From assembly GCA_902494605.1 (NCBI GenBank), contig CABUUG010000047.1, positions 1 to 11,955 on the forward strand: a DNA stretch of 11,955 nt, read 5' to 3'. Below the pieces are notes generated by a model, which was given only the letters and a program-made list of their open reading frames with translations, was not told where the DNA came from and ran no database searches. Shown here piece after piece: positions 5,134 through 11,831 of this stretch (the first letter of the stretch is position 1; each line of letters starts with the position of its first letter). Position numbers and translations under genes: made by a program. The stretch comes from an uncultured Collinsella sp. (GTDB lineage Bacteria > Actinomycetota > Coriobacteriia > Coriobacteriales > Coriobacteriaceae).

Positions 5134-5357
5134 GACACCAAATCTGACACCAAAATCGAATCGATAATTTTAAACGCGGTTCTAGCTGATTTCTCCTGAA
5201 CTGGCGTCATCGCGCGTTTTGCATAAAGCTCATGCGATCTTTCATTGAATTTGCCATGGGATTCACGCACAAATGTGGAGATAGGGACCACGGCCCCAGA
5301 ACGCCTGCCAGCAGATTTGTGCCACACGGCGATCTTTAGGCGAAATGCGTCAAGCTA
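5109..5357 (-). pseudogene. Reading-frame remnant, possibly an integrase tail
   Basis: On the minus strand the frame is open from a stop at 5355-5357 to TAA in the terminator at 5109-5111, about 81 residues. It starts without a convincing initiation signal (GTG at 5327 is the first candidate). It ends LVSDLVSKRKRSEA. The repeated L-V-S is the translation of the TGACACCAAA repeats beside the tRNA. Genes for tyrosine integrases often end at such a place with a tail of this kind, which is why I suspect an integrase remnant. The body has no recognisable catalytic R-H-R-Y pattern, so the call is tentative. Function is presumably lost. Confidence 0.3.
5133..5154. repeat. Direct repeat TGACACCAAA beside tRNA-Val
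   Basis: Two exact copies (5133-5142 and 5145-5154), 12 bp apart, lie directly behind the tRNA terminator. Short direct repeats here would suit arm-type integrase binding sites of an element using the tRNA as attachment site. No second copy of the tRNA 3' end was seen in the window. Confidence 0.5.
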
Positions 5358-5379
5358 TTTGTCGGCATTTGGTCAGCTT

Positions 5380-5403
5380 CCGGTACTTACCGGCATGATG
5401 CCG
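5380..5403. promoter_or_regulatory. Overlapping palindromes before the gene at 5466
   Basis: CCGGTA-CT-TACCGG (5380-5393) overlaps CGGCAT-G-ATGCCG (5391-5403). They lie just upstream of the promoter candidate at 5407 and could bind a regulator; no function is shown. Confidence 0.3.
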
Positions 5404-5406
5404 CCA

Positions 5407-5435
5407 TTGATAATCGGTCTACCTGCAAACATAAC
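5407..5435 (+). promoter_or_regulatory. Promoter candidate for the gene at 5466
   Basis: TTGATA (5407-5412) and CATAAC (5430-5435) are 17 bp apart, with GGGGAGG (5454-5460) and ATG 5466 following at suitable distances. Confidence 0.45.
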
Positions 5436-5465
5436 GGCACGCAGCCAAAGCTAGGGGAGGCCCAT

Positions 5466-6623
5466 ATGGACGAGATCGTCTGCGCAAACACCGCATTCCG
5501 CTACTGGCGCTGTCCACCGCAGGTCCGTGACCTCTACCCAAGACTGCCAAGCCCTGAAGACGGCTGGCGAGCCCTATCTCAATCGCCCTTTGTAGTCGAC
5601 GTCCTCAAGACCCCGATTGTTACCGCAACAGTGCCAGGTGGCGTTAACTACCATTCGGGATTACGGACAACAATCCACTGTGATGATACTTCGGGGGTTG
5701 ATAGCACGCTGGAAACCACGATGAGCTTTAGGGTTACCAATCCACTTGCGACGCTATTCACCATGGCGCGCTTTATGTCTCCAACCGATCTTGTCCTTGC
5801 CATGTACGAATTTTGCGGATGGTTCTCAGTCTTTGAGCCCACCGTAGCAGCAGAAGCGGAACTAGATAAAGCCAATGACGCTGCCGAGAATGCAACCACC
5901 GAATCCCTCTTTGACCTCGATGAAAGCCAAGACGAACCACAATGGAAACGCGTTTATGCGCGCATAAAAGTCAAAGAACAGGCAAATGCGAAGGGGTCCA
6001 ACGGACAAAAGAAAATGAAGGAGGTCATAAGGCTAAAGGGCACTTCGCTCTGGATGAGGAAGCCGCTCATCGAATTACACGAGCTTCATGAGTACGCCAG
6101 TAAGATGAAAAGACGAAAGTGGGGTACGAAGTTTTACAACGCCGCTCAGCTGGTGACAGGTATAGCAGCTTCTCCGCTTGAGGTTGCAGGAATTTTATTG
6201 CTATCGCTTCCTCGCTCTCGCGGCGGTGCCGGCTTTCGAAACATATATATTAACGACCTTACGCCGCTTACCGCAGCGGCTCAGAGCATTGCGGGGCAAA
6301 GAGTCTGCTACGGGGATATCGTGATCGTGAATCCCACCATAATGAAGGCGGTCATCGTGGAGATTCAGGGAGAGGTCATCCACGGATCAGGCGCCGTGCT
6401 CGACCACGATGCCAAACGCATGACGGCGCTGCAAAGTATGGGGTATGACGTCTTCTTGGTTACGCAAGACATGCTTAACGATGCCGAGCAGCTTGATGCA
6501 ATCGTGCGAAGTCTTTGCTCGCGCCTGGAATTGCGCTATAGGTGTAAAACTAAGGCGCAAAAGACGACGGAAATTGAGTTACGAGCCAACATCCTATGTA
6601 ACTGGCTGGAAATCGGTCGTTAG
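5466..6623 (+). CDS. Uncharacterised protein, possible PD-(D/E)XK-like nuclease domain
   Basis: A 385-residue protein; the start is fixed by GGGGAGG at 5454-5460. I do not recognise a named family with certainty. An N-terminal part (1-125) ends in VTNPLATLFTMAR...LVLAMYEFCGWF, which recalls AbiEi-type and related proteins in which a V-x-x-P segment precedes a helical block. An acidic low-complexity linker (about 127-160) follows, then a basic helical region. The C-terminal part contains GDIVIVN (D284), VEIQGE (E299-I-Q301) and DHDAKRMTALQSMGYDVFLVT. A D-x14-E-x-Q step followed by a helix with D..R...L..MGY resembles the DUF559/Vsr-like branch of the PD-(D/E)XK fold, with Q in place of the usual K. 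It is the only intact gene between the tRNA-Val junction and tRNA-Ala, so it may be island cargo, perhaps defensive. That is inference. Confidence 0.5.
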   Translation: MDEIVCANTAFRYWRCPPQVRDLYPRLPSPEDGWRALSQSPFVVDVLKTPIVTATVPGGVNYHSGLRTTIHCDDTSGVDSTLETTMSFRVTNPLATLFTMARFMSPTDLVLAMYEFCGWFSVFEPTVAAEAELDKANDAAENATTESLFDLDESQDEPQWKRVYARIKVKEQANAKGSNGQKKMKEVIRLKGTSLWMRKPLIELHELHEYASKMKRRKWGTKFYNAAQLVTGIAASPLEVAGILLLSLPRSRGGAGFRNIYINDLTPLTAAAQSIAGQRVCYGDIVIVNPTIMKAVIVEIQGEVIHGSGAVLDHDAKRMTALQSMGYDVFLVTQDMLNDAEQLDAIVRSLCSRLELRYRCKTKAQKTTEIELRANILCNWLEIGR

Positions 6624-6675
6624 ACGGGTGCCCTGCTCACTTCCGGACGCCCTCGGTCGGCTGCCCGCGATGCCG

Positions 6676-6839
6676 CCGCCACGAAACCGGCCCATCTACT
6701 ACGTTTAAGCCCGACCCCTCGACCATACCCCGTATTTCGCGAAAACCGCAGGCCGTCTACCTGCGATTTTATTTTTGCCCGAGGCGCCATGGTCGGGGGA
6801 TGCCGGCCAAACGTAGTAGATGGGCCGGTTTCGTGGCGG
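6676..6839. repeat. 164-bp element with perfect 31-bp terminal inverted repeats
   Basis: The left arm (6676-6706) and right arm (6809-6839) are exact reverse complements over 31 bp and contain CGTAGTAGATGGGCCGG on the right strand. Further inward CGACCAT (6720-6726) pairs with ATGGTCG (6789-6795). The core holds the palindrome TTTCGCGAAA (6735-6744) and a terminator-like hairpin. No gene is present. I see no clear target duplication at the flanks (GATGCCG left, GAGGCCC right). It may be a MITE-like or extragenic palindromic element. Confidence 0.8.
6747..6776 (+). terminator. Terminator-like hairpin inside the inverted-repeat element
   Basis: CGCAGG (6747-6752) pairs with CCTGCG (6760-6765) over a 7-nt loop, then ATTTTATTTTT follows. 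It could end transcription from the gene at 5466. On the minus strand four Ts follow the same stem. Confidence 0.5.
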
Positions 6840-6872
6840 GAGGCCCCGGGGGCGGGCGGAGTGGAGCCTGAT

Positions 6873-6915
6873 GGGAGGGCGGCGGCAGCGCCGCCCTCCC
6901 GCGGGGCGCGCCCCG
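6873..6915. repeat. Two adjacent GC-rich hairpins
   Basis: GGGAGGGCGGCG (6873-6884) pairs perfectly with CGCCGCCCTCCC (6889-6900) over GCAG. One base further, CGGGGCGCGCCCCG (6902-6915) is a perfect 14-bp palindrome. No T-run follows. They lie between the inverted-repeat element and the tRNA-Ala promoter; 6916-7004 shows nothing else. Confidence 0.6.
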
Positions 6916-7004
6916 TGGGCTTAGTCGGGCATCGCGGGCCCATCGCTCTCGAGTCCGTCCCGCATCCGCGCCGCCGCCCCAGGAAAGTTTTTCCAAAATT
7001 GTCC

Positions 7005-7033
7005 TTGCATCGCCGTCCGAGTTCCCGTATAGT
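7005..7033 (+). promoter_or_regulatory. Promoter of tRNA-Ala
   Basis: TTGCAT (7005-7010) and TATAGT (7028-7033) are 17 bp apart. The predicted start lies about six bases before the tRNA. Confidence 0.65.
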
Positions 7034-7045
7034 ACTTTTTCGCAC

Positions 7046-7118
7046 GGGGGCGTAGCTCAGCTGGGAGAGCGCTTGACTGGCAGTCAAGAGGTCAGGGGTT
7101 CGATCCCCCTCGTCTCCA
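7046..7118 (+). tRNA. tRNA-Ala(GGC)
   Basis: The cloverleaf is complete. Acceptor stem GGGGGCG/CGTCTCC includes the G3-U70 wobble that identifies alanine tRNAs. Anticodon stem CTTGA/TCAAG has loop CTGGCAG with anticodon GGC at 7079-7081; T-stem AGGGG/CCCCT encloses TTCGATC. The discriminator A is followed by CCC, so the CCA end is not encoded, unlike in tRNA-Val at 5012. Confidence 0.95.
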
Positions 7119-7133
7119 CCCGAGCATTGAATG

Positions 7134-7162
7134 AGGCTCCAACGCAAGTTGGGGCCTTTTTT
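7134..7162 (+). terminator. Intrinsic terminator after tRNA-Ala
   Basis: AGGCTCCAAC (7134-7143) pairs with GTTGGGGCCT (7148-7157), ten pairs with one wobble, closed by a GCAA tetraloop and followed by six Ts. It ends only 31 bases before the ABC-F start codon. Confidence 0.9.
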
Positions 7163-7193
7163 CATATAGGCACACAAGGTCAAAGGCGGCACC

Positions 7194-9227
7194 ATGATCC
7201 TCCTGGTCGACAAGATCGAAAAAAGCTTCGGCGCGCGCGTCCTCTTTAGCGGCGCGTCCTTCCAGATCAACCCCGGCGAACGCTTTGCGCTCGTAGGACC
7301 CAACGGCGCCGGCAAAACTACCATGCTCAAGATCATCATGGGCATCGACAGTCCCGACTCCGGCCAGGTCCAGTACGCCAAGGACTGCCAGGTGGGCTAC
7401 CTAGAGCAGGAAACCAACCTGGAGCAAAAGGACACCACCATCCTTGCCGAGGTCATGGCGGCCGCCAAGGAAATCCGCCGCATGGGCGAGCGCGCCAACG
7501 AGCTGCAGGCCCAGATCACGGAGCTCTCCGAGCAGGGCAAGGACGTCGACGCACTCCTTAACGAGTACGGCCAAGTCCAGGACCGCTTTGAGCACCTGGG
7601 CGGCTACGAGCTCGAGAGCAACGCCCGCAAAATCCTGTCCGGCCTGGGCTTTAAGGTCACCGACTTTGAGCGCCCGTGCTCCGAGTTCTCGGGCGGCTGG
7701 CAGATGCGCATCGCGCTGGCCAAGCTCTTCCTGCGCCACCCCGACCTGCTGCTGCTCGACGAGCCCACAAACCACCTGGACCTCGAAAGCGTCCAGTGGC
7801 TGCGCGGCTTTATCGCCAACTACGACGGCGCCGTCCTCATCGTCAGTCACGACCGTGCCTTCATGGACGCCTGCGTCGACCACGTCGCCGCGCTCGAAAA
7901 CCGTCGCGTGACCACCTACACCGGCAACTACAGCAGCTACCTCAAGCAGCGCGAGGACAACCTGGAGCAGATGCGCGCCAAGCGCGCCGCTCAGGAGCGA
8001 GACATCGCCCACATGCAGGTCTTCGTCGACAAGTTCCGCTACAAGCCCACCAAGGCCGCCCAGGCCCAGGAGCGCATCCGCAAGATCGAGCAGATCAAAA
8101 AGGAGCTCGTCATCCTGCCCGAGGGCCACAAGCACATCGATTTTAAGTTCCCTGCCCCGCCGCGCTCGGGCGACAGGGTCGTGGGTCTGGAGGGCGTGTC
8201 CAAGTCTTACGGCAACAAGCACATCTACAGCGGCATCGACCTCAAGCTCTACCGCGGCGAGCACGTGGCGCTCGTCGGCCCCAACGGCGCCGGCAAGTCC
8301 ACGCTCATGAAGATTCTCGCCGGCCTGGAGCCGCCCACCACCGGCACCCGCGATCTGGGCACAAACGTGGGCGTAGCCTACTACGCCCAGCACGCACTCG
8401 AGGGCATGACCGAGTCCAATACCGTCCTGCAAGAAATCGACACCGTCACGCCCAAGTGGACCGTGCCGCAGCAGCGCAGCCTGCTGGGCGCCTTCCTGTT
8501 TAGCGACAACGATTCCATCGAGAAGCAGGTCCGCGTCCTCTCCGGCGGCGAAAAGGCGCGTCTGGCACTGGCCAAGATGCTTGTGGCCCCCGAGGCGCTC
8601 CTGTGCCTGGACGAGCCCACCAACCACCTGGACATCGACTCGGTGGACATGCTCGAGAACGCCCTGCAGAACTTCCCCGGCACCATCGTGCTGATCAGCC
8701 ACGACGAGCACCTGGTACGCGCCGTGGCCAACCGCATCATCGACATCCGCGACGGTAAGGTCACGGTCTATGACGGCGACTACGACTACTACCTCTACAA
8801 GCGCGAGGACCTCGCAGCCCGCGCCGCCGCCGAGGCGGCAGAGGAGAGTGCGCCGGCCGCGACCAAGTCCGCTAAGGTCACCGCGACCCAGCCCGACACC
8901 CCCGCCACCGCTTCCAAGCCTGCCGAGGGCAAAAAGACCAAGGAGCAAAAGCGCGCCGAGGCCCAAGCCCGCGCTGCGCTCAACAAAAAGCTCAAGGGCG
9001 TGCGCAACCAGCTCAAGAAGATCGAGACGGAGCTCGAAAAAAAGCGCGCCCGCTATGACGAGCTTATGGAATTGATGGCCAGCGAAGAGCTTTATGCCGA
9101 TCAGGACAAGTTCAACGCCGCGCTGGGGGAATATAACGGCCTTAAGCAAGAGCTTCCCAAGCTCGAGGATGAATGGCTGGAGCTTTCCACCCAGATCGAA
9201 GAGGAGACCGCGCGTGAACTCTCGTAA
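7194..9227 (+). CDS. ABC-F family ATPase (YdiF/YheS-like)
   Basis: A 677-residue soluble protein with two ATP-binding cassettes and no membrane segments, the ABC-F layout; such proteins act on the ribosome in translation, and some give antibiotic resistance. The first cassette has Walker A GPNGAGKTT at 35-43, signature FSGGW near 165 and LLLDEPTNHLD near 186. A helical linker follows (about 240-325) with the RYKPTKAAQAQERIRKIE stretch typical of the P-site-tRNA interaction motif. The second cassette has GPNGAGKST near 362, LSGGEKARLALA near 449 and DEPTNHLD near 472. A low-complexity Ala/Lys segment leads to a C-terminal coiled coil (about 575-677). The start ATG 7194 has AAAGGCGG at 7182-7189. 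Length and domains are complete. Subfamily is not certain, so no symbol is given; nothing marks it as a resistance protein. Confidence 0.92.
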   Translation: MILLVDKIEKSFGARVLFSGASFQINPGERFALVGPNGAGKTTMLKIIMGIDSPDSGQVQYAKDCQVGYLEQETNLEQKDTTILAEVMAAAKEIRRMGERANELQAQITELSEQGKDVDALLNEYGQVQDRFEHLGGYELESNARKILSGLGFKVTDFERPCSEFSGGWQMRIALAKLFLRHPDLLLLDEPTNHLDLESVQWLRGFIANYDGAVLIVSHDRAFMDACVDHVAALENRRVTTYTGNYSSYLKQREDNLEQMRAKRAAQERDIAHMQVFVDKFRYKPTKAAQAQERIRKIEQIKKELVILPEGHKHIDFKFPAPPRSGDRVVGLEGVSKSYGNKHIYSGIDLKLYRGEHVALVGPNGAGKSTLMKILAGLEPPTTGTRDLGTNVGVAYYAQHALEGMTESNTVLQEIDTVTPKWTVPQQRSLLGAFLFSDNDSIEKQVRVLSGGEKARLALAKMLVAPEALLCLDEPTNHLDIDSVDMLENALQNFPGTIVLISHDEHLVRAVANRIIDIRDGKVTVYDGDYDYYLYKREDLAARAAAEAAEESAPAATKSAKVTATQPDTPATASKPAEGKKTKEQKRAEAQARAALNKKLKGVRNQLKKIETELEKKRARYDELMELMASEELYADQDKFNAALGEYNGLKQELPKLEDEWLELSTQIEEETARELS

Positions 9228-9510
9228 GGCCACTGCCGTGGCGATGAGCATCATCGCCATCGCTTGTCGCATCTGCGGCATCTTTATGAGCGCGATGACC
9301 GTGCTGCTGTGCTTTAGCGGCCTCACCGCCAAGCTGCAGATCGTGGGCTTTGTCGTTGAGCTTTCGCGTGCGTTGCCGAGCGCCATCGCCGGCTACGGCG
9401 TCATCACATCGCCCTTTGGCGGCGTGTTCCGCCTGGATTACGCCATCGTGGCCGTCATCCTGTTTGTGGCCGACTACCTGCTCACGCGCGCCTCGCGCCG
9501 CGTCCGCTAG
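9214..9510 (+). CDS. Small membrane protein with two predicted helices
   Basis: A 98-residue protein. The GTG at 9214 is chosen because GAGGAG (9201-9206) lies 7 bases upstream; longer frames in the same register run through the ABC-F gene without a start signal. It overlaps the ABC-F gene by 14 bases. Hydrophobic segments are at about 10-33 and 77-94, separated by a mixed loop with a Gly/Pro-rich patch, and a basic end RASRRVR suggests a cytoplasmic C-terminus. I do not recognise a family. Its position before the metalloprotease gene, nine bases away, suggests co-expression and possibly a shared membrane role. Confidence 0.65.
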   Translation: MNSRKATAVAMSIIAIACRICGIFMSAMTVLLCFSGLTAKLQIVGFVVELSRALPSAIAGYGVITSPFGGVFRLDYAIVAVILFVADYLLTRASRRVR

Positions 9511-9519
9511 GGGAGCGCC

Positions 9520-10203
9520 ATGTCCAGCAGCTATATCATGAACCTGCTCGCGAGTGCCGTCGCCGTCATTGTGGGCATCGTCGTCCACGAGAGTGCGCAC
9601 GCCGCCGCGGCCTGGGCACTCGGCGATAAGACGGCCCGTTCGCGCGGACGCGTCTCGCTCAACCCGCTCAACCATATCGACCCGTTTGGCACCATCATCC
9701 TGCCGCTGCTTATGCTTGCCGCCGGCGGCCCGGTGTTCGCCTTTGCCAAGCCCGTGCCCGTCTACCTCAACAACCTCAAGCACCCCAAACGCGATGAGGT
9801 CCTGGTGAGCGCAGCCGGCCCCGCTTCGAACATCGCGCTGGCATGCCTTGCGGCCGCCCTCATGCACACCGCATACGGCAACCTCTACACCAGCATGTCC
9901 TTTGCCGTGGCATCGCAGATCATGAACTTCGGCGCCACGTTTATCGTAGTCAACCTGTCACTCGCGTTCTTCAACCTCATCCCGATCCCACCGCTCGACG
10001 GCTCGTCGATCATTGTGCCGTTCCTTAAAGGCAAGGCTCTCAACAACTATTATCGTCTGCAGCAATACGCTATGCCCATCCTCATCCTAGTGCTGTACCT
10101 GCTGCCCATGTGGACCGGCATCGACGTGATCGGCCGCTATTTCGACGTTACCGTGTATCCGCTTGCTGAGCAGCTGCTCAACTTCGCAATCGCCGGCATC
10201 TAA
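9520..10203 (+). CDS. Site-2 protease-type membrane metalloprotease (peptidase M50)
   Basis: A 227-residue integral membrane protein. The zinc motif HESAH (HExxH) is at residues 23-27 in the first membrane helix. The third zinc ligand is D160 in the NLIPIPPLDG segment, the second M50 hallmark. Hydrophobic helices flank both, with a conserved SAAGPASN turn near residues 92-99. The compact form without PDZ or CBS domains matches the short M50B group (YwhC-like), which cleaves peptide bonds within the membrane; substrates are usually unknown. The ribosome binding site is GGGGAG at 9510-9515 before ATG 9520. It lies between the small membrane protein and scpA. No damage is seen. Confidence 0.9.
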   Translation: MSSSYIMNLLASAVAVIVGIVVHESAHAAAAWALGDKTARSRGRVSLNPLNHIDPFGTIILPLLMLAAGGPVFAFAKPVPVYLNNLKHPKRDEVLVSAAGPASNIALACLAAALMHTAYGNLYTSMSFAVASQIMNFGATFIVVNLSLAFFNLIPIPPLDGSSIIVPFLKGKALNNYYRLQQYAMPILILVLYLLPMWTGIDVIGRYFDVTVYPLAEQLLNFAIAGI

Positions 10204-10218
10204 GGTAAACTTACAGGT

Positions 10219-10269
10219 CGACCGTGCAAAACGGTCGCAACATGCACCCAAACCGCGCCGCGAAGGCGC
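10219..10269 (+). other. Intergenic hairpins before scpA
   Basis: CGACCGT (10219-10225) pairs with ACGGTCG (10231-10237), and GCGCC (10255-10259) with GGCGC (10265-10269). Neither is followed by a T-run. I see no clear promoter in this 84-bp gap. Confidence 0.35.
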
Positions 10270-10287
10270 CGTCAAAGGAGGTCGAAG

Positions 10288-11100
10288 ATGTCGTATCGCG
10301 TGTCGACGCAGGTCTACAGCGGACCGTTCGACCTGCTGCTGCAGCTGGTAACCCGCCAAAAAGTTGATATCGGCGCCATCTCCATCAGCGAGGTGGCCGA
10401 GCAATACCTTGCCGAGGTCGAGCGCATTGAGGCGCTGGACCTTGACGTGGCGAGCGACTTTTTGCTGGTCGCGGCAACCCTTTTGGACATCAAGGCTGCC
10501 TCTCTGGTGCCGCAGGAGGCCCCGCGCAAAGCCGATGACGACGATGACGAGTTCGACGAAGACCTCGAGGAGTTCAGCACGCTCGACGGCAACGCCCTGC
10601 GCGAGGTCCTGATCCAGCGCCTGATTGCCTACAAGCAGTTTAAAGGCGCGGCTGCGGCCCTCGGTGCCCGCATGCAGGCCGAAAGCCGCATGCATCCGCG
10701 CGTAGCCGGCCCCGACCCCGAGTTTTTAGGCCTTATGCCCGACTACCTGGCCGGCATTACCCTGCGCGGCCTCGCCGTCATCTGCGCCGACCTGGACGGC
10801 AAGCGCCAGACCTTCCTGCTGGAGGCCGAGCATGTGGCGCCGCATCGCGTGCCGCTCGACCTGACGGTGGCCTCGGTCGACCGCTTTACCATGGCGCACC
10901 AAACCTGCACCTTCCGCGAGCTGTTGGACGGCGATGCCACCACCGAGCAGCTCGTCGTCACCTTCCTGGCCATGCTCGAACTTGCCAAGCGCGGCTCGCT
11001 CACGCTGAGCCAGGACGAGATCTTCGGAACCATCCGCATCAACCGCGTCGAGGGCGCCGAGGCATACGTGCCCGGCGAGGGCCCCGAGCTCATCGAATAG
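10288..11100 (+). CDS. scpA: Segregation and condensation protein A
   Basis: ScpA, the kleisin of the bacterial Smc-ScpAB condensin, bridges the Smc heads and helps chromosome organisation and segregation on the nucleoid. The N-terminus YSGPFDLLLQLV and the following KVDIGAISISEVAEQYL are the ScpA signature and form the Smc-neck-binding helices. An acidic linker of D/E residues lies at about 85-100, and the C-terminal winged helix includes VVTFLAMLELAKRGSLTLSQ (about 223-245). The 270-residue length is normal. AAAGGAGG at 10275-10282 fixes the start. scpB follows after 11 bases, the usual order, so both are probably made from one transcript. Confidence 0.95.
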   Translation: MSYRVSTQVYSGPFDLLLQLVTRQKVDIGAISISEVAEQYLAEVERIEALDLDVASDFLLVAATLLDIKAASLVPQEAPRKADDDDDEFDEDLEEFSTLDGNALREVLIQRLIAYKQFKGAAAALGARMQAESRMHPRVAGPDPEFLGLMPDYLAGITLRGLAVICADLDGKRQTFLLEAEHVAPHRVPLDLTVASVDRFTMAHQTCTFRELLDGDATTEQLVVTFLAMLELAKRGSLTLSQDEIFGTIRINRVEGAEAYVPGEGPELIE

Positions 11101-11111
11101 GAGCCGCAACC

Positions 11112-11831
11112 ATGTCAACCCTTTCCACGCTGGAGGCAAACAGCCTCAAAGGCGCCCTCGAGGCGCTGCTGCTGGTGTCGAGCGACCCGGTGAGTGCGCC
11201 CGCGCTGGCCGGCGCACTGGATATCGCCCCGGGCGAGTGCGCGTCGCTGCTCGCCGAGCTCAAGGTTGAGTACGAGGAGGCCAACCGCGGCTTTCAGTTG
11301 CGCGAGGTCGCCGGCGGCTGGCGCCTGTTTACGCACCCCGCCTATCATGACGTGGTCGAGGCCTATGTGCTGAGTTGGGACACGCAAAAACTGTCGCAGG
11401 CGGCGCTCGAAACCCTGGCCGTCATCGCCTACCACCAGCCCGTCACGCGCGAGGTGGTCAAGGGCATCCGCGGCGTCAATTCCGACGGCGTCATCGCGTC
11501 GCTCGTGGACAAGGGTCTGGTGCGCGAGCTCGGCCGCGATCCCCAGCGCGGTCAAGCCATCATCTACGGCACGACCAACGCCTTCTTGGAAAAGTTCGGT
11601 CTGCGCTCTACCCACGACCTGCCCGACTTGGAGCAGTTTGCCCCCGACGAGCAGTCGCGCCAGTTTATCCGCGAGCGTCTGAGCGGCCGCAGTATTCAGT
11701 CCACACTCGAGGAGCAGGCAGAGGACTTGGACGAAGAGCGCGAACTGCTCGATACCGATGTTGAAGATGTTGAGGCAGTCGAGGACTTGGAGACCCTTGG
11801 TCGTCGACGAGACCTCGGAGGACATGCATGA
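11112..11831 (+). CDS. scpB: Segregation and condensation protein B
   Basis: ScpB dimers bind ScpA in the Smc complex. The N-terminal winged helix begins SLKGALEALLLVSSDPVSAP; the central conserved region LSQAALETLAVIAYHQPVTR (about 95-114) with the following IRGVNSDGVIASLVDKGLVRELGR is diagnostic, and ends in the YGTTNAFLEKFG block. Residues from about 190 form an acidic tail rich in D and E, longer than the conserved core. GGAG at 11100-11103 precedes the ATG. The stop overlaps the next start by four bases (ATGA, 11828-11831). Confidence 0.95.
   Translation: MSTLSTLEANSLKGALEALLLVSSDPVSAPALAGALDIAPGECASLLAELKVEYEEANRGFQLREVAGGWRLFTHPAYHDVVEAYVLSWDTQKLSQAALETLAVIAYHQPVTREVVKGIRGVNSDGVIASLVDKGLVRELGRDPQRGQAIIYGTTNAFLEKFGLRSTHDLPDLEQFAPDEQSRQFIRERLSGRSIQSTLEEQAEDLDEERELLDTDVEDVEAVEDLETLGRRRDLGGHA

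Noticed and set aside
5245..5454. A 69-residue + strand frame before the gene at 5466
   Set aside because: No ribosome binding site, no recognisable motif, and it covers palindromes and the likely promoter.
6620..7381. A 253-residue minus-strand frame
   Set aside because: It runs antisense through tRNA-Ala and its terminator. The segment GDEGDRTPDLLTASQALSQL is the well-known false translation of an alanine tRNA region.
9094..9213. Longer N-terminus for the small membrane protein
   Set aside because: The extension lies inside the ABC-F gene, has no ribosome binding site and is not hydrophobic; GTG 9214 has a good site.
7401..9386. A 661-residue minus-strand frame
   Set aside because: It is the antisense shadow of the ABC-F gene, open only because of high GC at third positions; its leucine/valine/alanine-rich composition is typical of such shadows.
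11115..11825. A 236-residue minus-strand frame
   Set aside because: Antisense shadow of scpB, which has clear family motifs on the + strand.
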